From an uncultured beta proteobacterium (GTDB taxonomy: Bacteria; Pseudomonadota; Gammaproteobacteria; Burkholderiales; Burkholderiaceae_C): a DNA stretch of 8,811 nt. The notes below the pieces were generated by a model. That model was not told where the DNA came from and ran no database searches. It saw only the letters and a program-made list of their open reading frames with translations. The translations under genes were made by a program, and so were the position numbers. The stretch lies in the NCBI GenBank assembly GCA_903914985.1, contig CAIWRE010000219.1, forward strand, positions 1 to 8,811, in the 5' to 3' direction. Position 1 is the first letter of the stretch. The number at the start of each line of letters is the position of its first letter. Positions 6,115 through 8,811 of this stretch are shown here, piece by piece.

Positions 6115-7056
6115 TCAGGATTGCATTTGCAGCCTTTCGCGAACCGTGTGGCGCAACAACTCAAAGGTCGCATCCAGGGCTTGCGTGCTGGTGTTCACCC
6201 GCAGTTGCGCCTTGGAATAAAAGGGCGCGCGGCCCGTCAAAATGCCCTTGAGGTCTTCCATCGCCTCCTTGCTTGCCGCCATCGGGCGCATATCGCCCTG
6301 GGCAATGACGCGGTGCATATGGTCTTCCGGCGCGGCTTGCAGCCACACGGTGGTGCAGTGCGCCAGCAGCAGGTTGAAACTCGCAGGGTCAGACACCAGG
6401 CCGCCGGGCGTGGCAATCACCGCCTCGGGGTAAATCTGAATGCTTTCTTCCAGCGCCCTGCGCTCGTAGCGGCGGTAGGCGCTCACGCCATACAGCGCCT
6501 GGATCTCGGCCACGCTGCAGCCCGCAAATTTTTCGATCTCCTGGCTCAGTTCTACAAAGGGAAAGCCCAGGTCCTGCGCCAGCATCTTGCCCAGTGTGGA
6601 CTTGCCCGCGCCGCGCAGACCAATCAGCGCGACACGCGGGCTCAAAGCAGCATTGCCGCCGCCGGTGCCCAGCAGCTCGCCAATGGCCACGCGCACTTTT
6701 TGCAAAGTGGCGTCGTCGCGCTGCTCCAGCATTTCCCGGATCATGAGCCACTCGGGCGAGGAGGTGGTCACGTCGCCTATCAGTTCGCTGAGCGTGCATT
6801 GCAGTGCGCTGGCCACTTGCAGCATCACCAGCACAGAAGCGTTGCCCAGACCGTATTCCATATTGGCCAAATGCCGCTCGGACACGTCGGCGGCCAAGGC
6901 CAGCGCCTTGCGCGTCATGCCCCGGCGCGATCGCAAAGCACTCACGCGCGCGCCCAAAGCGACCAAAAATGGGTGTTTGACGGGTGCCGGTGCAGGCCCC
7001 GCATCAGAGGCTTCGCTCGGTGTTAACCCTGATATATGCAATATAGTGCTTGACAT
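6115..7056 (-). CDS. boxR: BoxR, benzoyl-CoA-responsive transcriptional regulator
   Basis: This 313-residue BzdR/BoxR-family regulator has an N-terminal XRE helix-turn-helix (about 34-94, containing RGMTRKALA and SERHLANMEYGLGN). A linker (about 95-138) leads to a shikimate-kinase-like domain (about 139-305) with a Walker A loop GLRGAGKST (146-154, K152), TPGGLV (216-221) and a lid-like RAPFYSKA (276-283). In the Azoarcus homologues the C-terminal domain binds benzoyl-CoA and relieves repression; the same is inferred here. The ATG at 7056 is the longest sensible start and gives about 33 residues before the HTH. No clear Shine-Dalgarno sequence precedes it, and the next ATG (codon 47) would cut into the HTH. 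boxR lies between the promoters it probably controls, divergent from boxD and 101 bases upstream of boxC. A putative operator (7036-7051) covers codons 2-7, consistent with autoregulation. Confidence 0.94.
   Translation of the reverse strand: MSSTILHISGLTPSEASDAGPAPAPVKHPFLVALGARVSALRSRRGMTRKALALAADVSERHLANMEYGLGNASVLVMLQVASALQCTLSELIGDVTTSSPEWLMIREMLEQRDDATLQKVRVAIGELLGTGGGNAALSPRVALIGLRGAGKSTLGKMLAQDLGFPFVELSQEIEKFAGCSVAEIQALYGVSAYRRYERRALEESIQIYPEAVIATPGGLVSDPASFNLLLAHCTTVWLQAAPEDHMHRVIAQGDMRPMAASKEAMEDLKGILTGRAPFYSKAQLRVNTSTQALDATFELLRHTVRERLQMQS
7036..7051 (+). promoter_or_regulatory. Putative BoxR operator D1 (abuts boxD -35, inside boxR 5' end)
   Basis: ATGCA-ATATAG-TGCTT on the plus strand has the same 5-N6-5 pattern as sites C1 and C3 but an unrelated six-base centre, so only the half-sites are conserved. 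Its last two T bases begin the boxD -35 TTGACA, as at boxC. It lies within boxR codons 2-7, so binding could affect both divergent transcripts. Assignment to BoxR is inferred. Confidence 0.58.
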
Positions 7057-7078
7057 GGTGTGGCGATCGATTTATCTT
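7050..7078 (+). promoter_or_regulatory. boxD: Predicted sigma-70 promoter of boxD
   Basis: A perfect -35 TTGACA (7050-7055) and a 17-base spacer precede a weaker -10 TATCTT (7073-7078, four of six). The predicted start near 7085 leaves a leader of roughly 105 bases before boxD. The -35 overlaps the boxR start codon region on the other strand. Confidence 0.55.
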
Positions 7079-7086
7079 TCGTATGC

Positions 7087-7115
7087 AGAATAATTCATTT
7101 TCCCCGAAATCACAA
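7087..7115 (-). promoter_or_regulatory. boxR: Possible boxR promoter
   Basis: On the minus strand, TTGTGA (7115-7110) and TATTCT (7092-7087) are separated by 17 bases; each matches consensus at four of six positions. The transcript would start near 7080, about 24 bases before the boxR ATG. A TGCA half-site (7084-7087) touches the -10, and TGCA-GAATAA-TTC (7084-7096, plus strand) is a degenerate operator-like match. This is a weak prediction. Confidence 0.35.
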
Positions 7116-7142
7116 GCTGCGGCTGGAAAACTTTGCCGCTGC
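7116..7142 (+). other. Possible leader hairpin before boxD
   Basis: GC-T-GCGGC (7116-7123) can pair with GCCGC-T-GC (7135-7142), giving seven GC pairs with one T-T mismatch and an 11-base loop. It lies in the predicted boxD leader. No U-tract follows, so it is not a terminator. It may be chance. Confidence 0.25.
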
Positions 7143-7190
7143 AGCATGCGCAACTTGACCTGAAACAAAGTCCAACTGAATGATCGCCTT

Positions 7191-8762
7191 ATGACTGAAC
7201 TTCTTCCCAATTTCCTCAGCGGCCAGTGGTCGCATGGCGCCGGCGCAGGCAGCACCTTGCTGGACCCGGTGCTGGGCACGCCGCTGGTTCGGGTGGACGC
7301 CACCGGCCTGGACCTGGACGCGGGCTTCGCCTTTGCCCGTGACGTGGGCGGCGCGGCCTTGCGCGCCCTGAGCTACCGCGAGCGCGCTGCCCTGCTGGGT
7401 GCCGCCGTCAAAGTGCTGCAAGCCCACCGCGGTGCCTATTACGAGATTGCCACGGCCAACAGCGGCACCGTCAAAAACGACTCGGCAGTGGACATCGATG
7501 GCGGCATCTTCACCCTGGGCACCTATGCCAAGTTGGGCGAATCGCTGGGGGATCGCCATTACCTGGTGGACGCCGACATGGTGCGCTTGGGCAAAGACCC
7601 CCTGTTTCAGTCGCAGCACGTGCTGGTGCCTACCCGCGGTGTGGCACTGCTGATCAATGCCTTTAACTTTCCCTCCTGGGGCTTGTGGGAAAAAGCGGCG
7701 CCTGCGCTGCTCTCGGGCGTGCCCGTCATCGTCAAGCCAGGTACGGCAACGGCGTGGCTCACCCAGCGCATGGTGCAAGACGTAGTGAACGCGGGCATTT
7801 TTCCGCCCGGCGCGTTGTCGGTGGTGTGCGGTAGCTCGGCCGGGCTGCTGGATGCTCTTCAACCCTTGGATGTGCTGTCCTTTACCGGTTCGGCCGAGAC
7901 CGCGCGCCTGGTGCGTTCGCATTCGGCGGTGGCCCAGCACTCGGTGCGGGTGAACATCGAGGCCGACAGCCTGAACTCGGCCTTTCTGCTGCCTGGCGAA
8001 GACGCCAGCAGCGAATCGTTTGGCTTGCTGGTCAAAGAGGTGGTGCGCGAGATGACGGTCAAGTCGGGCCAGAAATGCACCGCCATTCGCCGCGTCTTTG
8101 TGCCGGAAACCTTGTACGACGCGGCTGCTCAAGCCATTGCGGCCCGCCTGTCGAGCATCAGCGTCGGCAACCCCCGCAACGACACGGTGCGCATGGGTTC
8201 GCTGGTGAGCCGTGCGCAGTTGCAATCGGTGCGCGAGGGCTTGCAAGCACTGCAGAGCCAAACCGATACTTTGTTCGACGGTGCCAACATGCCCTTGGTG
8301 GACGCCGACCCGGCCGTGGCTTGCTGCGTCGGCCCCACGCTCTTGGGAGCACGCAAGGCCGATGCGGCCGCCGTGGTGCATGCGATGGAAGTGTTTGGTC
8401 CGGTCGCGACTCTGTTGCCTTACCGCAGCAGCGACCATGCCTTGGAACTGATTCGGCGCGGCCAAGGCTCTCTGGTGGCGTCTATTTACGGAAGCGACCC
8501 GCAAAGCCTGGCGGATACTGCGCTGGCGCTGGCGGACAGCCATGGCCGGGTCCACAGCATTTCGCCCGACGTGGCGGCTTCCCATACGGGCCATGGCAAT
8601 GTGATGCCCCATTCGCTGCACGGCGGCCCGGGCCGCGCGGGCGGTGGCGAAGAGCTAGGCGGCTTGCGCGCTTTGGGCTTTTACCACCGCCGCAGTGCCG
8701 TGCAGGCCAGTACCAGCGTTTTGAATTTGCTGCGCGCCAGCGACGCAGCGCCCAGTCCCTGA
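7191..8762 (+). CDS. boxD: BoxD, 3,4-dehydroadipyl-CoA semialdehyde dehydrogenase
   Basis: A 523-residue aldehyde dehydrogenase superfamily enzyme that oxidises the ring-opened aldehyde made by BoxC to cis-3,4-dehydroadipyl-CoA, with NADP+ in characterised homologues. The active site is intact: general base E257 (NIEADSLN), nucleophile C296 (SGQKCTAIRR) and the oxyanion Asn N159 in INAFNFPSWG. E257 and C296 have the numbering I recall for the Burkholderia xenovorans enzyme, which supports the start at 7191. Cofactor elements are K182 (VKPGTATAW) and FTGS (231-234). The C-terminal GHGNVMPHSLHGGPGRAGGGEELGG (467-491) is typical of the PaaZ/BoxD branch. Unlike PaaZ, it has no fused hydratase domain. 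It is transcribed divergently from boxR, and its own promoter carries an operator-like site. No good Shine-Dalgarno sequence precedes the ATG, which is unusual beside boxA, boxB and boxC. Confidence 0.97.
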   Translation: MTELLPNFLSGQWSHGAGAGSTLLDPVLGTPLVRVDATGLDLDAGFAFARDVGGAALRALSYRERAALLGAAVKVLQAHRGAYYEIATANSGTVKNDSAVDIDGGIFTLGTYAKLGESLGDRHYLVDADMVRLGKDPLFQSQHVLVPTRGVALLINAFNFPSWGLWEKAAPALLSGVPVIVKPGTATAWLTQRMVQDVVNAGIFPPGALSVVCGSSAGLLDALQPLDVLSFTGSAETARLVRSHSAVAQHSVRVNIEADSLNSAFLLPGEDASSESFGLLVKEVVREMTVKSGQKCTAIRRVFVPETLYDAAAQAIAARLSSISVGNPRNDTVRMGSLVSRAQLQSVREGLQALQSQTDTLFDGANMPLVDADPAVACCVGPTLLGARKADAAAVVHAMEVFGPVATLLPYRSSDHALELIRRGQGSLVASIYGSDPQSLADTALALADSHGRVHSISPDVAASHTGHGNVMPHSLHGGPGRAGGGEELGGLRALGFYHRRSAVQASTSVLNLLRASDAAPSP

Positions 8763-8773
8763 AAGGCCTCGCC

Positions 8774-8811
8774 ATGCCACACACCCCTGCGATGGGCCCC
8801 ACCAGCCCGCA
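8774..8811 (+). CDS. Start of a probable downstream gene, truncated by window end
   Basis: An ATG 11 bases after the boxD stop opens a frame to the window edge; 12 complete codons are visible (MPHTPAMGPTSP). AAAGG (8762-8766), seven bases upstream, could serve as a ribosome binding site. The close spacing suggests cotranscription with boxD. The peptide is too short to identify. Box clusters often carry benzoate-CoA ligase, a hydrolase, transport genes or a thiolase at such positions, but nothing here decides among them. Confidence 0.45.
   Translation, partial: MPHTPAMGPTSP

Noticed and set aside
6099..6115. T-tracts after boxR as a rho-independent terminator.
   Set aside because: On the minus (boxR) strand these are A-runs, with no GC-rich stem followed by U residues. 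The runs fall in operator C1 instead.
7155..7183. A TTGACC at 7155-7160 as a second boxD promoter.
   Set aside because: No acceptable -10 hexamer lies 16-18 bases downstream, and the start would fall too close to the boxD ATG.
7110..8621. A 503-codon open frame on the minus strand, antisense to boxD.
   Set aside because: It is rich in Gln, His, Arg and Ala with no motif, while boxD on the other strand has an intact aldehyde dehydrogenase active site. It is a shadow of GC-rich codon usage.

Overview
The window is a nearly complete aerobic benzoyl-CoA (box) gene cluster. This pathway degrades benzoate through CoA thioesters and an epoxide rather than through catechol. The GC-rich coding sequence, tight gene packing and gene set (boxR, boxD, boxC, boxB, boxA, then a hydratase and a 3-hydroxyacyl-CoA dehydrogenase) suggest a beta-proteobacterium of the Burkholderiales, most likely Comamonadaceae. 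The taxon is inferred from gene order and protein character only.

Layout. The main minus-strand operon runs right to left: boxC (6013-4358), boxB (4297-2870), boxA (2836-1532), a crotonase-family enoyl-CoA hydratase/isomerase (1526-723) and a PaaH-type 3-hydroxyacyl-CoA dehydrogenase (726 to beyond base 1). Spacings are 60, 33, 5 and -4 bases. Upstream of boxC on the same strand is boxR (7056-6115), encoding a regulator with an XRE helix-turn-helix fused to a shikimate-kinase-like domain. It is separated from boxC by 97 or so bases that carry a strong sigma-70-like promoter. Divergent from boxR is boxD (7191-8762), followed 11 bases later by the first codons of another probable gene that leaves the window.

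How the genes work together. BoxA supplies NADPH electrons. The di-iron enzyme BoxB converts benzoyl-CoA to the 2,3-epoxide. BoxC opens the ring by hydrolysis, releasing formate and 3,4-dehydroadipyl-CoA semialdehyde, which BoxD oxidises to cis-3,4-dehydroadipyl-CoA. The crotonase and PaaH-like enzymes fit the lower, beta-oxidation-like steps towards 3-ketoadipyl-CoA. Benzoate-CoA ligase and the final thiolase are not in this window.

The least ordinary part is regulatory. A motif TGCA-N6-TGCTT occurs three times in the two control regions, with a fourth copy matching the core TGCA-N6-TGC. In both the boxC and the boxD promoter one copy overlaps the -35 hexamer by exactly the same two bases. 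Further copies cover the boxC -10 box and its early transcribed region. These look like BoxR operators, and one lies inside the first codons of boxR itself. I found no mobile element, tRNA, rRNA, CRISPR array or clear terminator, and no gene-free stretch longer than about 135 bases.
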